DNA from: Roseibium algicola
GTDB lineage: Bacteria; Pseudomonadota; Alphaproteobacteria; Rhizobiales; Stappiaceae
Assembly: GCF_001999245.1 (NCBI RefSeq)
Contig: NZ_CP019630.1
Location: forward strand, 2,658,501 to 2,722,500
Direction: 5' to 3'
DNA length: 64,000 bases
A model generated the notes under the pieces. It searched no databases and had not been told where the DNA came from. It worked only from the letters and a program-made list of their open reading frames with translations. Positions 27,183-36,318 of this stretch are shown here, piece by piece; the stretch's first letter is position 1, and every line of letters begins with the position of its first letter. The translations under genes were made by a program, and so were the position numbers.

Positions 27183-27556
27183 TGCTTGACCGCCCCCCCT
27201 GCGGGCTCATTCAGTCATTGTTATTTTTCACATCTGTTCAAATTGGTCCAGACCGTCGCCGGGCCGCAATGGGCAATATGCCCTCGGCAATCTTAGCAAG
27301 AGCCGGGCCAAGGCCGGCAAGTGGAAAGGCAAGACGACACCGGCGAAAAAAGTCCCTGTTTCCCGCAGCTTATCAATGCCTGCTCGCAAAAGTTGCTCAA
27401 AAATAAGGCAATTGCAAGAAAGATTGGCGTGGAGTGGATTTGAGGAAGGGGTTGCTCTCGCGCCGATGTTCCGGTTTTTTAAGAAGACAGCAGCTATTCA
27501 TACTGCCATTGCCCAATTGCGACGTGTCATCCGCTGGATGACGAGCGAGGGAAACC
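27183..27556. other. Divergent ureD / D,D-carboxypeptidase intergenic region
   Basis: It should hold the urease promoter (reverse) and the promoter of the carboxypeptidase gene (forward). I looked for a sigma-54 (TGGC-N8-TTGC-like) element, an NtrC-type palindrome and CtrA boxes and found none convincing. No gene, hairpin of note or RNA was recognised. Confidence 0.5.
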
Positions 27557-28990
27557 GTGTTTTTGAGCCCGATTGGCCGCCTGACTTCCGTTTGTCTGAC
27601 CGTAACCGCTCTTGTGATGAGTCTGGCCATGAGCCAGGCACGGGCGGATATAGGTGCCTATGTCCTGATCGATGCGAGTTCCGGCGCTGTGATCGAGCAG
27701 GAAAACGCCACGCGCAAGTGGTACCCGGCCTCACTCACCAAGCTCATGACGGCCTATGTCACCTTCAAGGCGATCCGCGAAGGACGCGCCTCGCTCGACA
27801 GCGCGGTGGTGCAATCCAAGAACTCCGCGGCCGAACCACCCAGCAAGATGGGGTTCAAGGTCGGGACGCGGTTCACTGTCGACACGGCGCTGAAGATCAT
27901 TCTGATCAAGTCGGCCAACGATGTTGCGGTAGCGCTCGGCGAGTCGATCGCGGGATCTGAAGCCGGCTTCATCGCCATGATGAATGCGGAAGCTCAGCGC
28001 CTGGGAATGTCCAATACCCGGTTCTACAATCCGCATGGTCTGCCAGACAACCGGCAGGTGACCACGGCGCGGGACCTTGCCATTCTGGCCCTGGCGCTGC
28101 GCCGGGACTTTCCGGAATCCCGAAACTACTATGACCACCCGGGGATCCGCTTCGGCAAGAAGACCCTGCGGTCGGCCAATCGGGAATTCCTGCTGCGCGT
28201 GCCCGGCGCCAATGGCATGAAGACCGGCTACATCTGCAATTCCGGGTACAATGTTGCCGCCTCCGCGACGCGCGGCAACAAGACCTTGATCGCGATTATC
28301 CTTGGCGCGGGTTCCGGTCTGGAGCGCACCGCCTTTGCACGCCAGCTTTTTGACGAAGGGTTCCGCAAGCGCGGCGGCCGTAGCATCACGAGTCTTTCGG
28401 GCACCAGCGGCAATCCGCCGGCCGACGGTTACTGCCGGCGCAACAAGAGCCCGGGTCCCAAGGGCTACATGGCCCGGTTCGACATGGAAAAGGAAAAGCA
28501 GGGCGGGTTCCTGTTCTTCGCCAAGGCCAACAAGTCCGATGAGGACAAGCTCGACGACAGCGGTTTCAAACTGTCCAACGGCAAACCGGACTGGGCAAAG
28601 ATCCTTGACCGTACCCTCGGCCCTCGCCGGATTGCCTACCGTCCGCTGGATGTCGGCCTCGGCAACCCGAAAGGGTCGCCTTCCGTCAGCCCGGGCACCG
28701 TTCCCGCCGGTGCCGCCAGTGAAGCGGTCGCAGCCATCGCGGGCGAGGATATTGCGGCGGAAGACGTACCGCTGCCGGTCGCCAATCCCGTGCGGCGGGC
28801 AGAAAACGAAATCCGGGCGAAGATGCAGCTGACGGCCAATGCCAAAACCGCAGGCGCAATTCCGCAGGGTGGCGATACCGTGTCACGCCCGGGAGCCGCG
28901 GTTGAACTTTCGAAATCCTCACCCGGATCGATCTTCCGCAAGGGTCTGGATTTCACCGTTCCGGTTCCTTCCCCAAGTCCTCGCAAGTAA
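27557..28990 (+). CDS. D-alanyl-D-alanine carboxypeptidase (class A low-molecular-weight PBP)
   Basis: A 477-residue periplasmic peptidase of the S11 family that trims the terminal D-Ala of peptidoglycan stem peptides. A signal peptide ends near residue 30 (SQARA). Catalytic motifs are complete: SLTK at 59-62, SAN at 119-121 and KTG at 222-224. The C-terminal ~150 residues are a low-complexity Ala/Pro/basic extension with no recognised membrane anchor. GTG 27557 is used, after a GCGAGGG ribosome-binding site; no nearer start gives a signal peptide. A weak terminator-like hairpin follows at 29034. Confidence 0.92.
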   Translation: MFLSPIGRLTSVCLTVTALVMSLAMSQARADIGAYVLIDASSGAVIEQENATRKWYPASLTKLMTAYVTFKAIREGRASLDSAVVQSKNSAAEPPSKMGFKVGTRFTVDTALKIILIKSANDVAVALGESIAGSEAGFIAMMNAEAQRLGMSNTRFYNPHGLPDNRQVTTARDLAILALALRRDFPESRNYYDHPGIRFGKKTLRSANREFLLRVPGANGMKTGYICNSGYNVAASATRGNKTLIAIILGAGSGLERTAFARQLFDEGFRKRGGRSITSLSGTSGNPPADGYCRRNKSPGPKGYMARFDMEKEKQGGFLFFAKANKSDEDKLDDSGFKLSNGKPDWAKILDRTLGPRRIAYRPLDVGLGNPKGSPSVSPGTVPAGAASEAVAAIAGEDIAAEDVPLPVANPVRRAENEIRAKMQLTANAKTAGAIPQGGDTVSRPGAAVELSKSSPGSIFRKGLDFTVPVPSPSPRK

Positions 28991-29033
28991 TTCGATTTCC
29001 AGATCTTTGACGGTGCCGATGATGTAGCGTTGC

Positions 29034-29056
29034 GGTTAACGGAGTTAACCTTTTAT
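29034..29056 (+). terminator. Possible weak terminator / CtrA half-site region
   Basis: GGTTAAC (29034-29040) and GTTAACC (29044-29050) form a 7-bp hairpin followed by TTTTATTTA. The same bases contain TTAA-N7-TTTA (29046-29060), one mismatch from a CtrA full site, upstream of the gene at 29173. Either reading is possible. Confidence 0.35.
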
Positions 29057-29172
29057 TTACGCTACTCCTTAACACTGCAGTAAGCATTTTTCTGGCAAAG
29101 GCGTGCTCCCTGCCGGACTTCGAAATGCCACTGCGGCACAGAATATGCCGGCACAACAGGTCGAGAGATCGC

Positions 29173-29538
29173 ATGATGATTGAACCGAGATCCACCGCCA
29201 CCATCAAGGCTCTGGCCAGCCTTGCGGAACTTTCCGCCAATCAACTGGAGGAAGGGGTTTCGGTCGACCATGTGATCGCCACCTTGCGAAAGGCGGCGGA
29301 GGCTGTCCGGCTCGTGGTTGATGTCGAGGCGGAAGAGGAACTGGACGACTTCGAGTTCGAAGCTGACAGCGACACAGACGTGGAAGCCGAACGGGAAGCG
29401 TCTGAAGCGGACATCGTCCAGGATCTGACCCCGATGGATCTGTCCGAGGATGAAGCCGACAGGAAAATTGTCGCCCTCGACAAGAAGGACGCCGAAGCGG
29501 CCTCCGAAGAAGACGACATCATCCTCAACGCGGGGTGA
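29173..29538 (+). CDS. Acidic hypothetical protein
   Basis: A 121-residue protein that I do not recognise. It has a helical N-terminal half (TIKALASLAELSANQLEEG) and a very acidic second half rich in Glu and Asp, with no signal peptide or membrane segment, so it is probably cytosolic. The ATG at 29173 (MMIEPRST) is chosen because the upstream in-frame residues are basic and lack a ribosome-binding site. It is followed 145 bases later by the CobW gene; a shared function is not evident. Confidence 0.65.
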   Translation: MMIEPRSTATIKALASLAELSANQLEEGVSVDHVIATLRKAAEAVRLVVDVEAEEELDDFEFEADSDTDVEAEREASEADIVQDLTPMDLSEDEADRKIVALDKKDAEAASEEDDIILNAG

Positions 29539-29682
29539 TTCGGCGTCAGCCGGACGTTTTTCCAACTGAACAAGCCGACGTGGCGGGACCAGCATTTGCG
29601 CTGACCCGCCTTTCTGCCTATGTGTCTGCGGAAAGTCCGCCGGGTCCGATCAAGGACCGGCGAATGCATCTGGAGAGATACC

Positions 29683-30900
29683 ATGGCCTCGCCGACACCG
29701 GTTGCCGAAGGACAAAAACCCAAGGGTCCGAAGCCCCCCATTCCCCTGTCAGTCCTGACCGGGTTTCTGGGGTCAGGCAAGACAACGCTCCTCAATCGGA
29801 TCCTGAAGGATCCGTCGATGGCGGACACAGCGGTCATCATCAATGAATTCGGCGAGATCGGGCTCGATCACCTGTTTGTCGATCAGGCCGGCGACGGCAT
29901 CGTGGAGCTTGCCTCCGGTTGCCTGTGCTGCACCATTCGCGGCGATCTTGTCACGACGCTCGAAAACCTGTTGCGCCGACTGGATAACGGCCGCATGGAC
30001 AGGCTCAACCGGGTGATCATCGAGACGACGGGTCTGGCGGATCCGGCGCCCATCCTGCACACGGTCATGCTGCATCCCTATCTGGTGATGCGCTACCGGC
30101 TCGACAGCGTGATCACGCTTGTGGACGCGGTCAACGGTTTGTCGACCCTCGACAATCACGAGGAAGCGCGCAAGCAGGCCGCTGTTGCCGACCGGCTGGT
30201 CTTCACCAAGACCGATCTCGTTCAAGACGAAGAGGCGCGGGCCTCCTTCGACGCCCTCAAGCAGCGTTTGCAACAGCTCAATCCCGGCGCCCGCCGGCTG
30301 GACGCCCAGGCGGATGATGCAACTGTGGAAAATCTTTTCAACGCCGGTCTTTATGATCCGAAGAGCAAGATCCCGGACGTGGCTGCCTGGCTGAACGCGG
30401 AAGCCTACGAAGACCAGCAGCATGGCCACCATCACGGTCACGATCATGCACATGGCCATTCGCACGGGCATCACCACGGCCACGACCATGCCCATGCTCA
30501 TGACGTGAACCGGCATAGTGATGCCATCCGGGCCTTTACCCTGTCGACTGATCGACCGGTGCCGGCGTCCGCGCTGGAAATGTTCCTCGATCTGCTGCGT
30601 TCGGCGCACGGGCCTAAACTGCTTCGGGTGAAGGGTATCGTTCAGCTGGCCGAGGATCCGGAAAGGCCGGTTGTCATCCACGGTGTCCAGCATGTCTTCC
30701 ATCCACCCGCGACACTAGAGGCCTGGCCGGACGCAGATCACAGAACCCGCATGGTGTTCATCACCAAGGACCTGCCGGAAGGGTTCGTCAGGCGCATGTT
30801 CGAGGCCTTTTCGGGCGCCTTGCTGCCCGATACGCCGGATCACCAGGCCCTGACCGACAATCCGTTGGCGGTGTCGGGCTTTACCAGTCCGGTGAGGTAG
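29683..30900 (+). CDS. CobW/P47K family GTP-binding metallochaperone
   Basis: A 405-residue G3E GTPase. The Walker A motif GFLGSGKT is at residues 27-34, the metal-binding CxCC motif lies in ASGCLCCTIRGD, ETTGLADPAP and FTKTDLV follow, and a CobW C-terminal domain begins near residue 280. Between them is a His-rich loop (about 245-272) of HGHH and HDHAH repeats. Such proteins deliver zinc or cobalt to target enzymes. ATG 29683 is preceded by GGAGAGATACC. A cobalamin adenosyltransferase lies 4 kb downstream, but a zinc role is at least as likely as a cobalamin role. Confidence 0.9.
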   Translation: MASPTPVAEGQKPKGPKPPIPLSVLTGFLGSGKTTLLNRILKDPSMADTAVIINEFGEIGLDHLFVDQAGDGIVELASGCLCCTIRGDLVTTLENLLRRLDNGRMDRLNRVIIETTGLADPAPILHTVMLHPYLVMRYRLDSVITLVDAVNGLSTLDNHEEARKQAAVADRLVFTKTDLVQDEEARASFDALKQRLQQLNPGARRLDAQADDATVENLFNAGLYDPKSKIPDVAAWLNAEAYEDQQHGHHHGHDHAHGHSHGHHHGHDHAHAHDVNRHSDAIRAFTLSTDRPVPASALEMFLDLLRSAHGPKLLRVKGIVQLAEDPERPVVIHGVQHVFHPPATLEAWPDADHRTRMVFITKDLPEGFVRRMFEAFSGALLPDTPDHQALTDNPLAVSGFTSPVR

Positions 30901-30940
30901 GCGGCAGGTCTGCAATACCCCGGCGCTCTCCAATGGGATC

Positions 30941-31047
30941 CCTCATCCTGAGGAGCCGCGAAGCGGCGTCTCGAAGGATGGGCGGCACCCACAGGAACAA
31001 GTGGCCCATCCTTCGAGACGGGCCTTAAGGCCCTCCTCAGGATGAGG
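30941..31047. repeat. Large intergenic inverted-repeat element, copy 1
   Basis: Left arm 30941-30982 runs CCTCATCCTGAGGAG... to TCTCGAAGGATGGGC; right arm 31004-31047 is its inverted counterpart, GCCCATCCTTCGAGACG... to CTCCTCAGGATGAGG. Each arm carries its own small hairpin at the centre (CCGCGAAGCGG left; GGGCCTTAAGGCCC right). A second copy with the same outer sequence is at 50928-51090, which shows it is a dispersed repeat. It lies between the convergent CobW and TesB genes. Confidence 0.8.
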
Positions 31048-31099
31048 CTCTGAGGTTTTGAGTAGCAGCCAGCGGTGACTGCACCATCGTCTCGGAAAC

Positions 31100-31966
31100 T
31101 CAATCTTTCTTGCGCAGGCGGATCAGTCCTTCCTGGGCGGTCGAGGCGATCAGGACCCCATCCCTGGTGAACAGTGATCCGCGGTTTATCCCGCGTGAGC
31201 CGGAAGATGAGGTGCTGTCGGTGGCGTAAAGCAGCCAGTCGTCGGCGCGGAAAGGACGGTGAAACCACATGGCATGGTCCAGGCTGGCGGCCTGGATCTT
31301 CGGGCTGAAGACGGACGTGCCATGGGGAAACAGCGAGGTGTCCAGCAACGTCATGTCGGAAGCATAGGCGAGGACACACTGGTGCATGCGTTCGTCGTCC
31401 GGCAGTGGGCCTGTCGCACGTACCCAGACATACTGCTGCGGTGGCAGGGGCTTCTTGCTGAAATAATGGGTCATGTCGACCGGGCGCATCTCGATCGGCC
31501 GCTCGCGTTCCCAGTAGCGGCGGATGTTTTCCGGGGCCATCGACAGGAATTTTTCCTTCAGTTCCTGTTCGCTGGGCAGATCTTCAGGCGTCGGAACGTC
31601 CGGCATGTCGATCTGGTGCTCCAGCCCCTCTTCATGCACCTGAAAGGAGGCGGACATGGAAAAGATAGCTTCGCCGTGCTGGATCGCGACAACGCGCCGT
31701 GTGGTGAAGCTGCCACCGTCGCGGATGCGGTCGACTTCGTAGATGATGGGGACTGACGGATCGCCGGGCCTGAGGAAGTAGCCATGCAGGGAATGGACGT
31801 GACGGTCTTCCACCACGGTGCGCGAGGCGGCAACCAGCGCCTGGCCGATCACCTGCCCGCCAAATACGCGTTGCCAGCCGACCTGCGGGCTGCGACCACG
31901 GAACAGGTTGCGTTCCAGCGGTTCCAGGTCGAGAATCTGGAGAAGATTATCAATGGCCGTGTTCAT
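31100..31966 (-). CDS. tesB: Acyl-CoA thioesterase II
   Basis: A 288-residue double hot-dog thioesterase that hydrolyses medium- and long-chain acyl-CoAs. Visible features are the N-terminal GRSPQVGWQRVFGGQVIGQAL, the LHGYFLRPGD motif and C-terminal LDHAMWFHRPF and GSRGINRGSLFTRDG with the catalytic Asp-Ser/Thr-Gln region. The start at 31966 (MNTAIDNLLQ) is the family start; the frame to 32032 adds 22 non-family residues. It is divergent from the UbiH-family gene. Confidence 0.95.
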   Translation of the reverse strand: MNTAIDNLLQILDLEPLERNLFRGRSPQVGWQRVFGGQVIGQALVAASRTVVEDRHVHSLHGYFLRPGDPSVPIIYEVDRIRDGGSFTTRRVVAIQHGEAIFSMSASFQVHEEGLEHQIDMPDVPTPEDLPSEQELKEKFLSMAPENIRRYWERERPIEMRPVDMTHYFSKKPLPPQQYVWVRATGPLPDDERMHQCVLAYASDMTLLDTSLFPHGTSVFSPKIQAASLDHAMWFHRPFRADDWLLYATDSTSSSGSRGINRGSLFTRDGVLIASTAQEGLIRLRKKD

Positions 31967-32100
31967 CGGCGCGATCCCTGTTAGATAGACGGCAGGTGAT
32001 TTGGTTCGAGGCTTGGAGCCCCGGCACCGCACTCTTGGACGGCAGTTGACGTTAAAGTCAAGATGCCTTTAGGGAAACCGAAGGCAAGGAGAAGAAGACG

Positions 32101-33339
32101 ATGGCGAGGAAAAAAAGCGTCCCGGACATGTTCGATGTCGTGATCGCAGGCGGCGGTTATGTCGGCCTGTCTCTGGCGGTGGCGTTGAAGCAGGGCGATG
32201 CCGGCCTCACCTGTGCCGTGGTCGATCCCAAGCCGATGGAAGACCTCCACAAGGATCCTCGCGCCTCAGCCATCGCGGCAGCTGCCTCACGCATGCTGTC
32301 GCAACTCGGTATCTGGCAGAAGATTGCGGGCGTAGCCCAGCCGATCAACGAAATGATCGTCACCGACAGCAAGCTTCGCGATGCGGTTCGCCCGGTCTTC
32401 CTGACGTTCGGCGGGGAGGCGACGGAGGGTGAACCCTTTGCCCACATGATGCCGAACGGCGTGATGATGCCTGCGCTCTACAAGGCGGCCAAGGCGCTTG
32501 GCGTGAGCTTTTTCGCACCGGGCACCGGGGAAACCTTTCGCACTCATCCAGACCACGTCGAACTGGCGCTGGAAGACGGGACCCTTCTGAAAAGCCGGCT
32601 GCTCGTTGCAGCCGACGGCGTGCGCTCCCGCCTGCGCGACCTTGCCGGTATCCGGACGGTCAACTGGGACTACGGCCAGTCCGGTATCGTCACAACAGTG
32701 AAGCATGAACGGCCTCACAACGGCCGGGCGGAAGAACATTTCCTGCCTGCCGGACCATTTGCGATCCTGCCCTTGCCGGGCAACCGGTCGTCGCTGGTCT
32801 GGACGGAAAAGACAGCGGACGCCGACCGGCTTGTGCGGTCTGACGGCTTTACTTTCGAACTGGAACTGGAACGCCGTTTCGGACATCACCTCGGCACACT
32901 GGAGCTGGACGGTCCGCGCCGGGCCTATCCGCTCGGGCTGAAGCTGGCGCGTGATTTCGTCAAGCCGCGCTTCGCCCTGATCGGCGATGCCGCCCATGGC
33001 ATTCATCCGATTGCGGGCCAGGGGCTCAATCTGGGCTTCAAGGATGTCGCGGCACTGGCCGAAGTGCTGGTGGATGCCCGTCGTCTGGGGCAGGATCTCG
33101 GCGGTTTCGACGTTCTGGAACGCTACCAGCGCTGGCGCCGGTTCGATACGTTCCAGATGGGCGTTGTCACCGACGTACTGAACCGCCTGTTTTCCAATGA
33201 CAATGACGTGTTGCGCGCCATGCGCGATTTCGGACTTGGTATTGTGGACAGGATGCCGGGCCTGAAAACGCAGTTCATCAAGGAAGCTGCCGGTTTTGCA
33301 GGGCCGGTACCGAAATTGCTTTCCGGCGAACCTATCTGA
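32101..33339 (+). CDS. UbiH/UbiF/VisC/COQ6 family FAD-dependent hydroxylase (ubiquinone biosynthesis)
   Basis: A 412-residue flavoprotein monooxygenase. FAD-binding motifs are the N-terminal AGGGYVGLSLAVAL, a DPRASAIAAAASRML segment and the C-terminal GDAAHGIHPIAGQGLNLGFKD, the classic UbiH/COQ6 signature. It probably hydroxylates the ubiquinone ring; which ring position is not decidable from sequence alone. ATG 32101 follows AAGGAGAAGAAG. The SDR gene begins 46 bases later and may be co-transcribed. Confidence 0.93.
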   Translation: MARKKSVPDMFDVVIAGGGYVGLSLAVALKQGDAGLTCAVVDPKPMEDLHKDPRASAIAAAASRMLSQLGIWQKIAGVAQPINEMIVTDSKLRDAVRPVFLTFGGEATEGEPFAHMMPNGVMMPALYKAAKALGVSFFAPGTGETFRTHPDHVELALEDGTLLKSRLLVAADGVRSRLRDLAGIRTVNWDYGQSGIVTTVKHERPHNGRAEEHFLPAGPFAILPLPGNRSSLVWTEKTADADRLVRSDGFTFELELERRFGHHLGTLELDGPRRAYPLGLKLARDFVKPRFALIGDAAHGIHPIAGQGLNLGFKDVAALAEVLVDARRLGQDLGGFDVLERYQRWRRFDTFQMGVVTDVLNRLFSNDNDVLRAMRDFGLGIVDRMPGLKTQFIKEAAGFAGPVPKLLSGEPI

Positions 33340-33385
33340 TAGGAGTTGGATCGGACCGTCTTCCACTCCGCAGGATTTCCATTTG

Positions 33386-34258
33386 ATGATTGCCAATCCG
33401 GAGAGTTTTTCCGCGCACCGGTCGATCCTGATTACGGGCTGTTCCTCTGGCATCGGCCTTTCGGCAGCCCACATCATGCGCGGGCGCAACTGGCGTGTTT
33501 TTCCGACTGCGCGGAGCCAGGCGGATGTTGACGGGTTGAGCGATCTTGGTTTCGAAGCCTTCCGCCTGGATTATGAGGATCCGGACAGCATCGAGGCGAC
33601 GGCAAGCGAAGTTCTGCAGCGCACCGATGGTGCGTTGAGCGCGGTGTTCAACAATGGCGCCTATGCGGTTCCAGGTGCGCTGGAAGACCTGCCGACGGAA
33701 GCCCTGCGGTCGCTTTTCGAGGCGAACTTCATCGGCTGGCATGATCTTACCCGCCGGTTGGTGCCTTCAATGCGCGCCAACGGTTCCGGTCGGATCGTGC
33801 AGTGTTCGTCCGTACTGGGGTTTGTGGCACTCAAGTACCGCGGAGCCTACACCGCTTCCAAATTCGCGCTTGAAGCCTATTCGGACACGCTTCGCCAGGA
33901 ACTGAAAGGCACCGGCATTCACGTCAGCCTGATCGAACCCGGTCCTATCGATACCCGGTTCACGCAAAACGCACTGGCGAATTTTCAGCGCTGGATCGGC
34001 GAGGATGGTCTGCAGGCGTCACGGCATCGTAAGACCTACGAAAAGCGCCGCATCCGAATGGAGGCGGGAGAGCCCGGGCCGTTCAAGCTGCCGCCGGAGG
34101 CCGTGGTCAAACGGCTGGTGCATGCGGTGGAAGCAAATCGGCCGAAAGCGCGCTATCATGTAACAATTCCGACCACCGTCATGGCGGTGGCCAAACGGGT
34201 GCTGCCGACCAGTCTGCTCGACCGGTTCTGCATCTGGGCTGCCGACGGCGAGGAATAG
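33386..34258 (+). CDS. Short-chain dehydrogenase/reductase (SDR)
   Basis: A 290-residue classical SDR: the cofactor motif TGCSSGIG near residues 17-24, NNGAYAVPG, the catalytic Ser in CSSVLGFVAL and the YRGAYTASKFALEAY motif with Tyr and Lys. TARSQADVDGL after beta-2 suggests NADP preference. The substrate is not identifiable. ATG 33386 is used because the residues encoded upstream are unlike SDRs, although the ribosome-binding site is weak. The C-terminus is hydrophobic, as in several membrane-associated SDRs. Confidence 0.9.
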   Translation: MIANPESFSAHRSILITGCSSGIGLSAAHIMRGRNWRVFPTARSQADVDGLSDLGFEAFRLDYEDPDSIEATASEVLQRTDGALSAVFNNGAYAVPGALEDLPTEALRSLFEANFIGWHDLTRRLVPSMRANGSGRIVQCSSVLGFVALKYRGAYTASKFALEAYSDTLRQELKGTGIHVSLIEPGPIDTRFTQNALANFQRWIGEDGLQASRHRKTYEKRRIRMEAGEPGPFKLPPEAVVKRLVHAVEANRPKARYHVTIPTTVMAVAKRVLPTSLLDRFCIWAADGEE

Positions 34259-34310
34259 CTGCCTGCCGACCGGTGGCTGCGCCGGACAGTGGTGAAACAA
34301 GGAAAACGAA

Positions 34311-34508
34311 ATGGCAGATCTGATCAACTTTCTCATTCCCGTCGGCCTCGCCGCGGTTGCACTCGTGTTGCTGCTCGGTATCTGGAACATGTTCCGTCAC
34401 GGGCCGGCCAACCGCTCGCAACTCCTGATGCGCTGGCGTGTCGGTCTTCAGTTCCTGGTGATTGTCCTGGTGATGGGCGGTCTCTACTTTTTCGGCACCG
34501 GCCACTAA
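34311..34508 (+). CDS. HIG1-domain / twin transmembrane protein
   Basis: A 65-residue protein with two membrane helices separated by a short basic loop (NRSQLLMRWRVGLQF), the pattern of the HIG1 (hypoxia-induced) family. Bacterial members are thought to associate with respiratory oxidases, as Rcf proteins do in mitochondria, but function is not shown here. It lies 52 bases after the SDR and 40 bases before the cobalamin adenosyltransferase, probably in one operon. Confidence 0.85.
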   Translation: MADLINFLIPVGLAAVALVLLLGIWNMFRHGPANRSQLLMRWRVGLQFLVIVLVMGGLYFFGTGH

Positions 34509-34548
34509 GACAAGATAACCGGACACTACCGGAGGAACTGGGGGCACA

Positions 34549-35124
34549 ATGGTTGTTCTGAACAAGATCTATACGAAGACGGGTGACGACGGCACGACCG
34601 CGCTGGGTTCCGGAGAACGGCGCCGAAAGAGCGACCTCAGGATCGAGGCATACGGGACCGTCGACGAGACCAACTCCGTGGTTGGTCTGATTCGCCTTCA
34701 GACCGGGCAGTCTGCGCCGGAGGTCGACCAGTCGCTCGGCAGGATCCAGAACGACCTGTTCGACCTGGGGGCCGATCTTGCAACACCGGAAACGGGTGAG
34801 GACCTTGGGTACGAGCCGCTTCGGATCACCGACGCCCAGGTCACGGCGATCGAACAGGCGATTGACGTCCTCAATGCGGAGCTCAAGCCGCTGCGTTCCT
34901 TCGTGCTGCCGGGTGGCAGTCCTGCCGCTGCCTACCTGCATCTGGCCCGCACGGTCTCACGCCGGGCAGAACGTCTGATGGTGGAACTGGCAGCCCGCGA
35001 GCAGATCAATCCCGCTGCCGTGCGCTACATGAACCGCCTGTCGGACTATTTCTTCGTTGCCTCGCGGTACCTGAATGAAAAGGGTGAGCAGGACGTTCTT
35101 TGGGTGCCTGGACAGAACCGTTAG
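34549..35124 (+). CDS. Cob(I)alamin adenosyltransferase, PduO type
   Basis: A 191-residue ATP:corrinoid adenosyltransferase that makes adenosylcobalamin. The N-terminal IYTKTGDDGTTAL ATP-binding motif, AYGTVDETNS, the FVLPGGSPAAAYLHLARTVSRRAER segment and the C-terminal LNRLSDYFF-type motif (here MNRLSDYFFVASR) are diagnostic. It is separated by 32 bases from the rhomboid gene. Alphaproteobacteria often use it for methylmalonyl-CoA mutase or B12-dependent ribonucleotide reductase, neither of which is in the window. Confidence 0.96.
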   Translation: MVVLNKIYTKTGDDGTTALGSGERRRKSDLRIEAYGTVDETNSVVGLIRLQTGQSAPEVDQSLGRIQNDLFDLGADLATPETGEDLGYEPLRITDAQVTAIEQAIDVLNAELKPLRSFVLPGGSPAAAYLHLARTVSRRAERLMVELAAREQINPAAVRYMNRLSDYFFVASRYLNEKGEQDVLWVPGQNR

Positions 35125-35156
35125 GTCAGTTCCCCTTGCCGGAGGCCTGGCGCTGA

Positions 35157-35849
35157 ATGTTCATTCCCCTTCACGATCACAATCGGCTGGTCCATGTTCC
35201 CCGCCCCTTTGTGAACCTTTTCCTGATTGCCACCAACATCCTGATCTTTCTTCTGTATCAGGGTGCAGGGTCCCAGCAGGCGGTGGCCGCGTCCTCCTAT
35301 TCCTTCGGCCTTATCCCGGTTGTCCTGTTCGATATCCGGGATCTGTCGCCGGAGCTGCAGATGCTGCCCGACTGGATGTCAGTGGTCACTTATGCCTTCC
35401 TCCATGGCGGCTACATGCACCTGATCGGCAATATGCTGTTCCTGTGGGTGTTCGGCGATAATGTCGAGGATGCCATGGGGCATCTGCGATACCTGGTCTT
35501 CTATCTGCTGTGTGCGATAGCCGGCGGGTTGGCCTATGCCTCCATCGACGTCAATTCAGATGTGCCGTTGATCGGGGCGTCCGGCGCCGTTTCAGGCGTT
35601 GTTGCCGCCTATCTGATGCTGCACCCGCGGGTGAAGGTGTGGGTGCTGGCACTGGGCCGGATACCCTTGCGCCTTTCCGCCGGATGGTTGCTTGGCGGCT
35701 GGATCCTTTATCAGATCGTCAATGCCGTGATTGCGTCCGACAGCGATGTCGCCTGGATCGCGCATATTGGCGGCATGGCGGCGGGTGCCGTGCTGATCGT
35801 GTTTTTCCGGCGCAGGGGTGTGCCCCTGTTCGACCGAAACATCGCCTAG
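35157..35849 (+). CDS. Rhomboid family intramembrane serine protease
   Basis: A 230-residue membrane protein with about six helices. The catalytic dyad is Ser142 in GASGAVSG and His203 in AHIGG, and the conserved HGGYMHLIGNMLFLWVFGDNVED L1/TM2 region is intact, so it is expected to be active. Substrates are unknown. It is the last gene of the apparent SDR-HIG1-adenosyltransferase-rhomboid run. Confidence 0.94.
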   Translation: MFIPLHDHNRLVHVPRPFVNLFLIATNILIFLLYQGAGSQQAVAASSYSFGLIPVVLFDIRDLSPELQMLPDWMSVVTYAFLHGGYMHLIGNMLFLWVFGDNVEDAMGHLRYLVFYLLCAIAGGLAYASIDVNSDVPLIGASGAVSGVVAAYLMLHPRVKVWVLALGRIPLRLSAGWLLGGWILYQIVNAVIASDSDVAWIAHIGGMAAGAVLIVFFRRRGVPLFDRNIA

Positions 35850-35886
35850 GCACAGTTTTCAAAAAGAATGCGGACCGGTCAGGAAA

Positions 35887-36297
35887 CTAGGCTGCTTTCC
35901 AGACGGCATCAGCAGTGCGGCAGGCGACTCCCCGGCGGCTGATCATTCGACCGTCAGCCAGCTTGATCCGTTCGCGGTAGGAGCGGCAGAAGTCGCCGGA
36001 CGTATTTTTCCAGGTTTTCAAAGGCGTAATTGTGCCGCTCGCCCCACTCGACGGGTTTTTCCAGCTTCGGTCCTTGCCGGAAACAGACTTCTCCAGCGCA
36101 GCTTGAAGCGTGCTTTCAGCCCGGTATTTGTCTGATGCTTGCAGCTTTGAAGCCGGTTTGCGGGTTTCCGCCGCGGCGGGTTCCTGCAGGGAGACAAGCG
36201 TGTCCTGCACTGACGCCACGGAACAGCCTGTTAGGATATTTGCCAAGAAAAACAGAAAAAACGTCCCTTTCGGAACGTGAAACCCACGAAAAATCAA
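35887..36297 (-). CDS. Lipoprotein with surface-antigen-like C-terminal domain
   Basis: A 136-residue predicted lipoprotein: hydrophobic leader and lipobox ILTGC with acylated Cys25. The C-terminal ~45 residues (LKTWKNTSGDFCRSY ... RRGVACR) match the core of 17-kDa/RT0821-type surface antigens, with paired cysteines C104 and C126. The same pattern ends the anti-sigma-like protein encoded at 37726-38424. It lies just downstream of the Ser/Gly-rich gene on the same strand (21 bases apart), so they may be co-expressed as envelope proteins. Confidence 0.75.
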   Translation of the reverse strand: MIFRGFHVPKGTFFLFFLANILTGCSVASVQDTLVSLQEPAAAETRKPASKLQASDKYRAESTLQAALEKSVSGKDRSWKNPSSGASGTITPLKTWKNTSGDFCRSYRERIKLADGRMISRRGVACRTADAVWKAA

Positions 36298-36318
36298 GTC
36301 CGATCCCGCCTCTTGGAT

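Noticed and set aside
27183..27556. Sigma-54/NtrC control elements for urease
   Set aside because: No TGGC-N8-TTGC type promoter or NtrC palindrome could be found by eye.
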